DNA of 64,000 nt. Origin: Actinotalea subterranea. Its GTDB lineage: Bacteria; Actinomycetota; Actinomycetes; Actinomycetales; Cellulomonadaceae. This document shows positions 1 through 11,200 of the stretch, piece after piece (position 1 is the stretch's first letter; every line of letters starts with the position of its first letter). The notes beneath the pieces were generated by a model. It was not told where the DNA came from. It did no database searches and was given only the letters and a program-made list of their open reading frames with translations. The stretch lies in NCBI RefSeq assembly GCF_008364845.1, contig NZ_VTTP01000001.1, positions 519,594 to 583,593 on the forward strand. Direction: 5' to 3'. The position numbers and the translations under genes were made by a program.

Positions 1-1031
1 CGACCGGCGGCGTCGGCGTCGCGCCACCGGCCACGCAGATCCTCGCCCCCGCCCCAGCCCAGCTGGAACAGCTCGCGTGTGGTCGCGAGCGGCACGTTGC
101 GCGCGGGGTCGCCGTGGCCCATGTCCGTCAACGCCTGCTCGACCGCGTCGCGTCCCACCGCGTGCACGAGGAGGTCGGTCGCCGTGTTGTCGCTGATCGC
201 GATCATGTCGCTCGCGGCTGCCTGCACCGTGATGACGGCCCCGGCGGGCTCGTCCTGAAGGTTCCCCGACGGGAGCGAGCGCAGGTCGTCGGTGAGGGTG
301 AGCTCGGTGTCCCACGCGAGCCGACCGTCCTCGACGGCGTCGACCACTGCGCCGAGGACGTAGAGCTTGACGATGGACCCGACGGGCAGGCTCTCGCCCG
401 CGGCGTTCCCCGCGGGCATGCCGTCGACGGGTACGCACCGGCCGTCCTCGACGCGTGCGACGTACAGCGAGGTCGAGCCGGGCAGCGCGGCGACCTCGTC
501 GGACAGGTCGCCCCATGAGGTCGCGCGGTCACGGGGTGGCGCGGCGGGCGTGAAGAGCAGGCCCGCGATACGGCCGTCGGGGTCGACCGCGAGCTCCATG
601 TCCAGCGAGCCGTCCTGCCCGTCGAGCCTGGCCAGCAGGGCGCCCGGCCCCGTCTCGACCGACGCGAGCGTCCACGGGCCCGCCGCGCGCAGCGACGTGA
701 AGACGGGGTTCAGCTGGTCAGCGGGCACCTCGGCGAGGAAGGCCTCGGAGAACCGGCCGGCGATCTCGTCCTCCGGCACGTCCGCGGTTCCGGCGAGGGT
801 CTCCAGGACCCAGGCCGCCTGCCGCCCCGCGTCGTCGTCGGGCAGGTCCACAGCCGGACCCGCGGCGTCCTCGACGGGTGCGGTCGGGCTCGGGCCTGAC
901 GCGTCACCACCGCCCGTGCAGCCGGCGAGCAGCGCGAACGTGCACGCCGTCGTGACTGCCGCCGCGCCCGGGTTCCGCCAACGGACGTCGCGGCCCGGAC
1001 GTCCCCCGTCGTGCCTGCCGCCCGTCGTCAT
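1..1031 (-). CDS. Cpe/LpqF-like serine hydrolase lipoprotein (class A beta-lactamase fold), 3' end outside window
   Basis: The protein starts at ATG 1031 behind a GAAGGGGGCGGC ribosome-binding site and reads open to the window edge, so the C-terminus is missing. It has a long N-region and a lipobox LLAGC with the lipidated Cys at about residue 38, followed by an acidic linker. An N-terminal domain of about 110 residues precedes a penicillin-recognising domain with SIVK (Ser219-Lys222, SxxK nucleophile motif) and SDN (residues 280-282). These two motifs are diagnostic of the class A beta-lactamase/transpeptidase fold; the KTG-type third motif would lie outside the window. Two-domain lipoproteins of this kind are annotated as Cpe/LpqF family in actinobacteria and are not established beta-lactamases. 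It probably acts on the outer face of the membrane on peptidoglycan-like or ester substrates, which is inference. Confidence 0.85.
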   Translation of the reverse strand, partial: MTTGGRHDGGRPGRDVRWRNPGAAAVTTACTFALLAGCTGGGDASGPSPTAPVEDAAGPAVDLPDDDAGRQAAWVLETLAGTADVPEDEIAGRFSEAFLAEVPADQLNPVFTSLRAAGPWTLASVETGPGALLARLDGQDGSLDMELAVDPDGRIAGLLFTPAAPPRDRATSWGDLSDEVAALPGSTSLYVARVEDGRCVPVDGMPAGNAAGESLPVGSIVKLYVLGAVVDAVEDGRLAWDTELTLTDDLRSLPSGNLQDEPAGAVITVQAAASDMIAISDNTATDLLVHAVGRDAVEQALTDMGHGDPARNVPLATTRELFQLGWGGGEDLRGRWRDADAAG

Positions 1032-1126
1032 GCCGCCCCCTTCGCGTCGCAGCGATCACGGTACGGGCCCCCGGGCCGACCGCCCAAGCACGTCCGTCGG
1101 CGGGTCGCGCCAGGTGGCCACCACGC

Positions 1127-1381
1127 TCACCAGTGCGGTGGGACCTCGCGCAGGAACCGCTCGTCGTCGTCCGAGGCCGCCGGGCGCTCGCCCCAGCCCG
1201 TGTCCTGGTCCTCCGCGGCCCGGCGAGGCAGCAGCGGGACGTCGTCCGCCCCCGTGGCGGCGACCGCCGGCGGGGTCGGCGGCATGCCCCCCGTCGCCCG
1301 GCGTCGCCCGCGCCTGCGCGGCGCCGCACCGCCTGGCTGCTCGGGCGGCGCGGTCTGCTCCTCCGGTGCGTCGCGCGTCAT
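1127..1381 (-). CDS. small conserved actinobacterial protein, unknown function
   Basis: An 84-aa protein whose ATG (1381) overlaps the TGA of the upstream 1,606-aa helicase-like gene by four bases, implying translational coupling. The N-terminal half is rich in Pro, Arg and Ala and looks disordered. The C-terminal half is acidic and ends in FLREVPPHW, a conserved-looking tail, with no membrane segment or known motif. An in-frame ATG further upstream would place the start inside the helicase gene, so the coupled start was chosen. The coupling suggests a partner or accessory role for the helicase-like protein. I do not recognise the family. Confidence 0.6.
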   Translation of the reverse strand: MTRDAPEEQTAPPEQPGGAAPRRRGRRRATGGMPPTPPAVAATGADDVPLLPRRAAEDQDTGWGERPAASDDDERFLREVPPHW

Positions 1382-4300
1382 CGGGCCCGCCGGACCGCGC
1401 CCTTCACGACAGCGTCGACGCGCGAGCCGCGCCGGACGATGCCCAGCTCGGCACGCAGCGCCGCCGCGAGCTCGTCTTCGGTGCGCTCGACGCCGTCCGC
1501 GCGCAGCCACGCGACGAGGTCGTCGAGCTGGTCGTCGCTGTACGCGCCGATCGGCAGCCCCCTCTCGACGGGCGGCCGCGCTGGTGCGGGCGTGGGAACG
1601 CCGGGGACGTCGAAGAGCGGCGCCATCCGGGCGTCGGCGGGGACGGGCGGCGGGACGGGTCCGAGCCGGCGGTCCAGCTGAGCGGGCGCGAACGGCTCGC
1701 GTCGAGCAGCGGCGGGTGCGGCGGGCTCACCTCGCGCCGCGGCGGGCTCGGCCGCGGCGGGATCGACGGTGGTGGGCTCGGTGGCGGTGGGCCCGGCGGC
1801 GGCGGGCTCGACGACGGCGGGCCCGGCGGGGGCGTGTGCCGGTGCCGCGTCCTGCGGCGTCTCGCCCGTGGAGGACGGCACGAGCGAGGGCACCGGCATC
1901 CGGCGCTTCTTGGCCGGCCGCCCCTTGGCGGACGTCCGCACGGGCTCGCGGGCGCCGTGCGCGTCCGCGGGGATCCCGGTCGGCGACCAGGCGGGCATCT
2001 CCGGCGCCCTGGCGACCGCGGCCGGCCCGGGTGCGGCCTCGGTCCGGTCCGGCGCCGCCGGGTCGGACGGCACGGGCGCCGGGTCGGGTGCCTCCGACCT
2101 CAAGCCGGACGCCACCGGCTCGGACGGGACCGGGGACGGCTCCGCCGGGATGCCGGACCGTGCGGCGGACGGTGCTGGGGACGCTGCGGCGGCAGGCTCG
2201 GCGCGGGCCGTCCGGGGCGTGGCGTCCTCCGCGGCGGCCGCGCGTCGGGCGCTCCCGGAGGGCGACTGCCCGGCGTCGGGCACGGCCTCGTCTGCGTCGG
2301 CCGGGAGTGCGGGAACCATGAGCGGTGCGCGGGGCGCCGGGCGGGAGGCGAGGCGCCGCGCGCACGCGGTGACGGTCGCCTCGCTGATCGCGTCGGCCTC
2401 GCCCTGCGGGTCGAGGAACGCGGCGGCGGACCAGACCTGGACGACCGTCCAGCCCAGGCGCTCGAGCCGCTCGGGGATCTGGCGGTCACGCACGCGGACG
2501 CTCGGCTCGCCGACGTAGCCGTCGTCGTCGGTGAGGACGGCGACGAGCATCTCGTCCGGGAGGTCCGGGTGGCCCACGACGAGCGGGATGCGTGGGCCCC
2601 CGGCGATGCCGTGGTCGAGGTCGACCGTGAGCCCTCGGCGCCACAGGCGCTCGGCCAGGTCCAGCACGAGGCGGTCGGGCTCGGGCCCGCGGGCGGTCGG
2701 TGCGGTCCGGTCGAGCCCGTCAGCCGCGTCCGTCCGGCGCGCGGCGAGGTCGAGGAGCGCCGACAGGAGCACGGCGCCGGGGGCGCGCAGCCGCTCCGGG
2801 TCGAGGTCCTCGGGGCCGAAGCAGCTGACGATGGTGAGCCGGCGGCGGGTCGCACCGAGCGCCTCGAGCAGCCGGCCGTCGCCGCCCGTCTCGCTGAGCC
2901 GGCCGAACCTGTGGAGCACGCGGCCGTGCGGGGTTCGGCCGAAGCCGAGCGAGAAGACGACGGCCTCGCGGCTCAGACCCTGGGTCGCACCGACCTCGAC
3001 GACGACGAACGGCTCGGCCTGCTCGGGCCGGAAGTACGCCTCGAGTGCCGGGTTGTCACGGACCTCGGCCATCACGGCCTCGCGGACCCGCTCGGCGTGC
3101 ACCGGTGAGGCGGTGACCACCGCGAGCGACTCCTCGGGGCGGGTCAGGGCGTGCTCCACGACGAGCTCGACGACGTGCTCGACCTCCGCGCGCGTGCCCT
3201 CGACGGCGCCGTTCGCCGCGGGCATGCCACTGCCGTCGACCCGGTCGAGGCGCAGGAGCGAGCCGGCGACGGGCAACGGCGTCGCGGTGAGCCGGCCGGC
3301 GTAGCCGTGCTCGGCGAGGAATGCGGTCAGGTGCGGGTCGCGCCGCGAGCTGTCCGCGTGGAGCGAGATCGACGGCAGCACCGCCGCGAGCTGCGCGAGG
3401 GCGGTGCCCGAGGCGCTCCGGGTGTCCCCCACGACCACGACCTGGCGGCCGCGTGCGAGCGCGGGCACGAGCGCCTCGAGCGGGAGGTGGCCCGCCGCGT
3501 CCAGGATCACGAGGTCCTCGGTGCGGGACGCCGGCAGCAGGTGCGGCACGAGCATCGGTGCCGCGACGAGGCACGGTCGCAGGTGCCGCGCGACGGCCGG
3601 GTACCGCTCGACGGCGTGGCGCAGGCTCGTGAAGCGGTCCTCGATGATCTCGGCGAACAGTCCCTGGGTCTGCTCCTCGGCCGAGCGCAGGCGCATGCGC
3701 AGCGACTCGCGCGTGGCGGCCCGGTGCAGGACCGCGCGGTCCTGGAGGTGACGCCGGTCCAGGGCCCTGAACTCGGCGACGAGGCGTGCGAGGCCCGTGC
3801 CGTCGTACCCGGCGAGCGCCGGGTCCTCGCGCAGGATCTCCTCGAGCACCGTGCTCCACCACGCGAGCTCGAGCTCGGCGCCGACGATCGCCGCACCGGC
3901 CCGCCGGTCGGCCAGGTCGGCGACGAGCTCGCCGAGGCCCTGCCTGTCGAGGCTCCGCAGGAGGGCGGTGCGCTCGGGGAGCGTGTCGAGGGCCGACCCG
4001 TCGGCCTTGAGCCGGCGCAGCCTGTCGCGCAGCTGCGCCCACGTGAGGCCGTCGAGCGCGCCGCCCGACGGCGTGCCCCCGAGCACGGCCGCCAGGGCGT
4101 CGAGGTGGGCCCGCGCCTCGCGGTTGTCGTGCTCGATCTCGAACAGACCCTCGGGGATGCGCGGCCAGCCGCCGGCGGGGCAGTGGGCCTGCCACACCTC
4201 GCGCTGCGCCTGGACGTCGACGAGGGCGGCGTGCAGGTCAGCCACGGGGCGTCCCGGACGCAGCATGTCCTTGGCCTGCTTGCGCAGCCGGCGGCGCAGC

Positions 4301-6198
4301 GTGCCGTTCATCTCGATGCCGCGTTCCTCGCGCCACGCGTGCGGCGCCGTGGCGGCGACCAGGTCGGCGGCCGAGCGCTCGAACACGAGCGGCTGGAACA
4401 CGTCGAGCGCGCCGCGGACCCCGGCGAGCATCTCGAGCTGCTCGCCCCACTGCGCGGGGGTCGACGCGCGGGTGAGCCCGGTCGCGTCGGCGACGCGCGC
4501 CACCTGGTCCTCGAGGCGCGGCAGCACGTCGTCGAGCAGCTCGTCGATGCGCCGCAGGGCCGTCTGGGCACGCTCGGGGGTCGGCAGGTCCGCGCCGTAC
4601 CAGGCCGTCGCGCGCGAGCTGTGGGAGAAGGCGCCGAGGCCCGCGGCGTGGACGAGGTCCGCACGGGCCTGCGCCCGCCGCTCCGCGGTGAGCGACTCGG
4701 CGACGGGTGCGGTCAGGCGCACGGTCGTCTGCGGCGTGGGCCGGACGGAGGTGAGTCGCGCGAGGGCCTGGAGCGCGTCGTAGGCCGAGATGCCCCAGGG
4801 CGCGCGCACGAGGTGGAGGCCGTCGATGTAGCCGTGCAGGCGGCGACGCCGGTCGAGGAGCTCGCGCTGGACGATCTCGACCTTGTCCGACTCGACGTGC
4901 ACGGGCTCGACGGTCATCGCGCCGAGCAGGCGCCGACCGGCCTTCGCCCGCCACGCCGAGTCCGGGGCGATGTCCAGGACGAGCTCGTCGAGCCCGAGGG
5001 CCGCGAGCCGCTCGGTCAGCACGGTCGCGGCACGACGGTGCCCTGCGACGTAGAGGATCGTGCGCCCGCTCGCGGCGGCGTCGGCGACGACCGCCGCGAG
5101 GGTCCCGGGGACGTCGCTGCCCGACGGCGCGTCGACGAGCAGGTGGTGGCCGGCCGCGATCGCGTCGAGCACGTAGGTCTGGGCGGTGTCGAGGTCGCCG
5201 ACGCCGCGCTCCTGGTCCAGGGCGCGGTCGCCGCGGAGCATGGGCGGCAGGGGGTGCGCGAGCGCGTCGACGGCGCGCTGGTCGCCGGCGAGCGCGGCGA
5301 GCAGCTCGTGCTTGTGCAGCGTGCCCGCCTGGGCGTCCAGGTCCGCCACGAGGGCCTGCTCCGGGTGCACGAACGTGCCCACGAGCAGCCGGTCGTCCAG
5401 GCGGAACCCGGGCAGGACGGCCTCGCCGAGGGACACGAGGCGTTCGAGCGCGGGCCGTGGGTCGAAGCCCGACGCCGTGAACGCGCCACGGGCGAGCGCC
5501 GTCGGGTCGAGCAGCGCGCCGCGACGGCGCAGGGCCGTGGCGAGCAGGGGGTTGATCTCGAGCGACGGCTCCAGGGTGAGGTCGTAGTCGCTCTCGCCGC
5601 GCCCCCGGGGCGTGACGGCGATGGGCCGCAGGAGCACGGGCGCGGCGATGGTCCGGGGTTGCGCCTCCTCGCGCGGGGCCGCCTCGGCCCGGGACGGCCC
5701 GCCGTCGGTGGCGCCGGACGGGTCCGGGCGTGCGGCGTCGGCGAGCGCACCGACGGCCGACAGGTCGACGCCCGTCCCGGCGTCGGGCTCCTCGGTCCAG
5801 GTCGCGACGCCGATCGCGAGGAACGCGGACGCGAGGCCGTACCGCTGCGCGTGCTCCTCCGCGAGGGCGCCGACGGCGCGCGTGCGCCGCTTCGCCGCGG
5901 ACAGGGCCGAGCCCTCGCGCACGAGGTTGGACAGCCGGGTCGCCCGGCCGGCGAACAGCTGGGCGATGCCCGAGGGGTGGGCGGCCGACAGGTCGAGCTG
6001 GGCGTCGCCGAGCCGTGCCACGTCCGCGAGCGCGGAGTGGTCGGCCCGGGCCGAGAGGCCCGCGCGCCAGTGCTCGCACGCCTGCTCGACGATCTGGGCG
6101 GTGGTCAGGCGGGGTACCGCGACAGGGGCGGAGTCCTCGGGCCCGCGGCGGTCCGCTCTGTCGGGTCCCGGGCCTTGGATGCGCGCGGGAGCAGTCAC
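1378..6198 (-). CDS. DUF4011-type SF1 helicase-like protein with degenerate ATPase motifs
   Basis: A 1,606-aa protein starting at GTG 6198. The order of elements is that of DUF4011/AAA helicase-like proteins: an N-terminal alpha/beta region (residues 30-340), a Walker A position near 355-366, a Walker B position (VILDAAGHLP), the SF1 motif V/VI block (ATQGLSREAVVFSLGFGR, then LGATRRRLTIVSCF), a restriction-endonuclease-like domain around LVLDLAERLWRRGLTVDL, a Pro/Ala-rich low-complexity linker of roughly 200 residues, and a small C-terminal helical domain. The Walker A stretch reads APSGSDVPGT where relatives have GPPGTGKS, so the catalytic Lys is absent, and Walker B reads DAAG instead of DEA. 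ATP hydrolysis is therefore doubtful. Role unknown; DNA binding or genome defence is possible. Confidence 0.75.
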   Translation of the reverse strand: MTAPARIQGPGPDRADRRGPEDSAPVAVPRLTTAQIVEQACEHWRAGLSARADHSALADVARLGDAQLDLSAAHPSGIAQLFAGRATRLSNLVREGSALSAAKRRTRAVGALAEEHAQRYGLASAFLAIGVATWTEEPDAGTGVDLSAVGALADAARPDPSGATDGGPSRAEAAPREEAQPRTIAAPVLLRPIAVTPRGRGESDYDLTLEPSLEINPLLATALRRRGALLDPTALARGAFTASGFDPRPALERLVSLGEAVLPGFRLDDRLLVGTFVHPEQALVADLDAQAGTLHKHELLAALAGDQRAVDALAHPLPPMLRGDRALDQERGVGDLDTAQTYVLDAIAAGHHLLVDAPSGSDVPGTLAAVVADAAASGRTILYVAGHRRAATVLTERLAALGLDELVLDIAPDSAWRAKAGRRLLGAMTVEPVHVESDKVEIVQRELLDRRRRLHGYIDGLHLVRAPWGISAYDALQALARLTSVRPTPQTTVRLTAPVAESLTAERRAQARADLVHAAGLGAFSHSSRATAWYGADLPTPERAQTALRRIDELLDDVLPRLEDQVARVADATGLTRASTPAQWGEQLEMLAGVRGALDVFQPLVFERSAADLVAATAPHAWREERGIEMNGTLRRRLRKQAKDMLRPGRPVADLHAALVDVQAQREVWQAHCPAGGWPRIPEGLFEIEHDNREARAHLDALAAVLGGTPSGGALDGLTWAQLRDRLRRLKADGSALDTLPERTALLRSLDRQGLGELVADLADRRAGAAIVGAELELAWWSTVLEEILREDPALAGYDGTGLARLVAEFRALDRRHLQDRAVLHRAATRESLRMRLRSAEEQTQGLFAEIIEDRFTSLRHAVERYPAVARHLRPCLVAAPMLVPHLLPASRTEDLVILDAAGHLPLEALVPALARGRQVVVVGDTRSASGTALAQLAAVLPSISLHADSSRRDPHLTAFLAEHGYAGRLTATPLPVAGSLLRLDRVDGSGMPAANGAVEGTRAEVEHVVELVVEHALTRPEESLAVVTASPVHAERVREAVMAEVRDNPALEAYFRPEQAEPFVVVEVGATQGLSREAVVFSLGFGRTPHGRVLHRFGRLSETGGDGRLLEALGATRRRLTIVSCFGPEDLDPERLRAPGAVLLSALLDLAARRTDAADGLDRTAPTARGPEPDRLVLDLAERLWRRGLTVDLDHGIAGGPRIPLVVGHPDLPDEMLVAVLTDDDGYVGEPSVRVRDRQIPERLERLGWTVVQVWSAAAFLDPQGEADAISEATVTACARRLASRPAPRAPLMVPALPADADEAVPDAGQSPSGSARRAAAAEDATPRTARAEPAAAASPAPSAARSGIPAEPSPVPSEPVASGLRSEAPDPAPVPSDPAAPDRTEAAPGPAAVARAPEMPAWSPTGIPADAHGAREPVRTSAKGRPAKKRRMPVPSLVPSSTGETPQDAAPAHAPAGPAVVEPAAAGPTATEPTTVDPAAAEPAAARGEPAAPAAARREPFAPAQLDRRLGPVPPPVPADARMAPLFDVPGVPTPAPARPPVERGLPIGAYSDDQLDDLVAWLRADGVERTEDELAAALRAELGIVRRGSRVDAVVKGAVRRAR

Positions 6199-7481
<1,283 letters not shown>

Positions 7482-7591
7482 TCGAGGTGCGTCGCCCGGC
7501 GGGCCTGCGGAGCGACCGGCGCCCCGTGCGCACGGTCCCGCCCGGCCCGCCGGGCGCGCCCGCTCCGGATGCGCCCGGATACGATGCGGGG

Positions 7592-8116
7592 ATGCCCAGC
7601 ACCCGTGGCGCGGGCGCGTCAGCCACGCCCCGACCAGCCCGTCCGACCCCCGCGGCTGCCGACGGCGCGGCCGGGACCACGGCGGGGCCCGGACCGCTCG
7701 ACGCGATGATCTGCTTCGACGTGTACGCCGCGACGCGGGGCCTGACGACGGCCTACCGCCCGCTCCTCGACGGCCTGGGGCTCACCTACCCCCAGTACCT
7801 CGTCATGCGGGTCCTGTGGTCGCGTGGGCCGAGCGCCGTGCGGACGCTCGTCGAAGAGCTCCACCTCGACTACGGGACCCTGTCCCCGCTCCTCAAGCGG
7901 CTCGAGACCGCCGGGCTCGTGCGGCGCGAACGCCGGGCCGACGACGAGCGCTCGGTCCTCATCTCGCCGACAGCCGACGGCGCCGCCCTCGAGGCCCGCA
8001 CCGGTCACATCGGCGAGGCGATCCAGGAGGCGACCGGCCTGACCGACGAGGAGACGGCTGAGCTGAGCCGCCTGCTCCACAAGCTCAACGCGAGCGTCGC
8101 GCGCACCGTTCGCTGA
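7592..8116 (+). CDS. ohrR: OhrR-type MarR-family organic peroxide sensor
   Basis: A 174-aa winged-helix MarR protein starting at ATG 7592 (a shorter start at 7708 would remove a disordered Ala/Pro tail). Its only cysteine is Cys41 in MICFDVYAATRG. Tyr55 and Tyr66 follow at +14 and +25, the spacing of Cys15, Tyr29 and Tyr40 in Bacillus subtilis OhrR, where the sensing Cys is hydrogen-bonded by both tyrosines. The recognition region LTYPQYLVMRVLW, the helix around YGTLSPLLKRLE and the wing ERRADDERSV are also OhrR-like. It lies 110 bp downstream of the alpha/beta hydrolase on the same strand. It probably represses that gene, and perhaps itself, until the Cys is oxidised. No ohr gene is in the window, which makes the target unusual. 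Confidence 0.8.
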   Translation: MPSTRGAGASATPRPARPTPAAADGAAGTTAGPGPLDAMICFDVYAATRGLTTAYRPLLDGLGLTYPQYLVMRVLWSRGPSAVRTLVEELHLDYGTLSPLLKRLETAGLVRRERRADDERSVLISPTADGAALEARTGHIGEAIQEATGLTDEETAELSRLLHKLNASVARTVR

Positions 8117-8200
8117 CGCCGCGGCCCCGGCAGCCCGCGCCCGCACGCGTCTGGCCCGCCGGCCCGCCTACCCTTCGACGACCGGCGCGGACCCGTCCGC

Positions 8201-11200
8201 TCAGCTCTCCCGTCGGCGCCGGGCCGCGAGAAGCATGGCCCCCACGGCCGTCAGGGCGAGCGCCAGGGCGCCCGTCGACACGGCCGAGGCCCCCGTCGAG
8301 CTGAGGCCTGCCGCACGCGCCACGCCGGCCGGTGCCGCAGAGGCTGCGCCGGCGCCCGTCCCGCGCGTCGCGGCACCACCCGAGCCTGCTCCGCCGGTCC
8401 CGCCGGTCCCGCCGGAGCCGCCGCCACCCGTGCTCCCGCCGCCGCCCGCGGCCGGCACGTCGAGCGCGACGGCGGGCAGGTCGATGGTGCCCGCCGCGGT
8501 CGTCACGCGCAGGCGCAGGAGCAGCCCGTCGTCGGCGGCGGTCGGGGTGTAGCGGACCACGAAGGTCGTGCGCGTCGCGACGACCGCGTTCGCGGTCACC
8601 GTCCCCACGGCCGCCATGAGGCCCGATGAGACCGGGCCGACGACGAGGTCCTGGGTCACGGCGCCCGCAGGCAGGGGACCCCACGTCGCACCGCCGTCAC
8701 GCGACGCGAGCCACGTCGCGGTCGGTCCGACCCCGTCGACGGTGTAGGAGAACGTCATCGGGGTCCCCGCCGTGACGGGCACGGTCCCGGTCGCGTCGGG
8801 TGCGACCCCGTCAGGGCCTGAGACGAGCGCGGGCGGGGCCGCGATCGCGACCGTCGCCGCAGCGCTCACTGCCGTGCGGGGACCTGCGAGGAGCGTCGAC
8901 GACGCACGCGCACGCACCTGCAGACCGTCGTCCGTCGCGGCGACGACGAGGTCGAACGAGGCGCCCGAGGCGCCCGGCACCGGCGTCCACACCGCACCGT
9001 CGGGCGACGTCTCCCAGGAGATGACCGGCGTCGGGCTACCCGTGACCGTGACGGCGAAGCGTGCCGTCCCGCCCACCCCGACGACCATGTCCTGGGGGTC
9101 GGACACACCGGGTGGCGTCAGGACGTGCAGCGCCGCGACCGAGCTCGCGACGTCCTGCGCGGCGGCGTTCGAGGCGAGCGCGCGGTACTCGCGGCCGTCG
9201 TCGGCCGCGACGACGGCCAGGGTCCAGCCGGTCGCACCCGGGACGTCCTCCCACGCCCCACCGGCCGTCCGCACCTGCCACCGCACCGACGGGGCCGGAC
9301 GCCCCACGGCCGCCGCGGTGAGGGTGACGGTCGTCCCGGCGTCCACCGTCGCGTCGACCGGCTGGGTGGTGAAGACGGGCGCCTCCCGTACGGTCAGCAC
9401 CGCGCTCGCCGAGTCCACGGCCGGGCCGGCACCGGTGACCCGTGCGCGGACCTCGAGGCCGTTGTCGGCGCTGACCGTCGTGCGCGTGTAGGTGGCTCCG
9501 GTCGCACCCGGGACGTCCTCCCAGGTCGCGGCCCCGGACGCCCGCGTCTGCCACTGGACGCCGGGCACCGGGTTGCCCGCGACGGTCACCCGGAAGGTCG
9601 CGTCGCCGCCCGCGACCGCGGTGGTGTCCGTGGGCTGCTCGGTGACCTGGGGCCCCCAGGTCACCGAGAGGGTGGCGGCGGGGCTCGTCGTGGTGCCGGC
9701 CAGGTTGGACGCGACCATGCGGTACTGCCGCCCGTCGAGGCTGCGGTGCGCCGTCACCTGCAGCCGGTTCGTGGTCGCGCCGGTCACGCCCGGGCCGTCG
9801 ACCACGTCGGTCCACGTGGTGCCCCCGGCGGGCGCGGTCTCCCACCGGACCGTCGCCGTCGGGTACCCGTCGACGGTGGCCTCGAGCACCGCGGTGCTGC
9901 CCTCGGCGACCGTCGTGGCGCCCGGTGCGCCGACGGTCGGCGGGACGCCGCGCTGCACGGTCCGGGTCACGGCCGCGCCGTCGAACGTCGCGGTCACGTC
10001 CACCGCCGTCGCGGCACCCGTCGTGTACGTGGTGCGCGCGGTCCCGTCGGTCCGCACCGCCAGGTCGCTCGACGGCGCGTCGGCACCCGACACCGGTGCG
10101 AACGCCCACGTCACCGGGCGTCCCGCCATGCGCGCGAGCAGCGCCGGGGCTGCGGGGGTGCCGTCCGAGAGGCGCAGGGACGCGGTGACGGTGGTGACGG
10201 CGCCCTGCGCGGGCACGGCCGGCGAGACGCTCGTCGTGAGCGTCGCGTAGGGCGCGACGGCGGTCGCCTCGACCGCGGTGTCGCACCCCGGGGCGCCCGG
10301 GCCGCCCGTGCACCCCCACCAGCTCCCGGTCACGGACACCGGGCCGCGCACGGCCACCCTGCCGGACGAGCCGTCGAACGTCTCGGTGTTGCCGACCAGG
10401 CGCGTGGCAGTCACGGTGCCCCCGCCGGGCAGTGCGAGAGCGGCACCCGCGCCGGCGGCCGTGGCGGCTCCCGTGACCGTGTTGCCCGCGACGTCCGACC
10501 CGACGACGGACGTCGGCCCGGTCGCGAGGACGGCGGAGCCACGGACCCCGGACGCGGCCGGTGCGGTGACGCTGTTCGCGGTGAAGGCCGACCCCGTGAT
10601 CGTCAGCGGGACGTCCCGCGACCAGATCGCTCCACCGCCCAGGACGCCGTCCTCGTCGGTCCCGGTCACTGTGTTGCGGGTGAACACCGAGTCGGTGACG
10701 GTCATGGTGTCCGTGCCGTCGACCCCGAGCATGGCGACGGCTCCGCCGGGAGCGCCGTCCGAGGTGTTGTCCGTGAACGTGCACCGCGTGATCTCGAGCC
10801 GGCCGCCCGTCATCTGCACCGCGCCGCCGGGAGCAGCCGCGCGGCGCGGCCCGTTCGCGTTGTGGTGCACGGAGCAGTCGGACAGGCGCAGGGTGTCCGG
10901 GGCGCCCGGCGTGCCCGAGCCCGCGAGGATCGCGCCACCGCCCGCGACCTCGGCCGCGTCGGTCGCGTCGGGCGCCCCGTTGCGGAGCTCGACGTGCGAG
11001 AGCGTCACGTCGACGCCGCCGACGAGGAGCGGGTCGATGTCGAGGATCCGCCGCGCCTTGCCGTCGACCACGAACGTGCCGGGTGAGGTGACGGTGATCG
11101 TCGCCGGGCCCGCCGGGGCGATGACGAGCGGGCCCTGCGAGAGGCTCACCACCATCGCGTCGGGCACCACGACGACCGCGTCGCCGTCGGCCGACGCCGC

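Noticed and set aside
1741-1830. GGCGGTGGGC-type repeats as a CRISPR-like or minisatellite element
   Set aside because: They encode the Pro/Ala-rich linker of the helicase-like protein and have no spacer structure.
367-3108. Long plus-strand open frame of 913 codons opposite the lipoprotein and helicase-like genes
   Set aside because: It is an antisense shadow produced by the very high GC content. Its translation is Arg/Gly/Pro/Ser-rich without domain motifs, whereas the minus-strand frames carry SxxK, SDN and helicase motifs.
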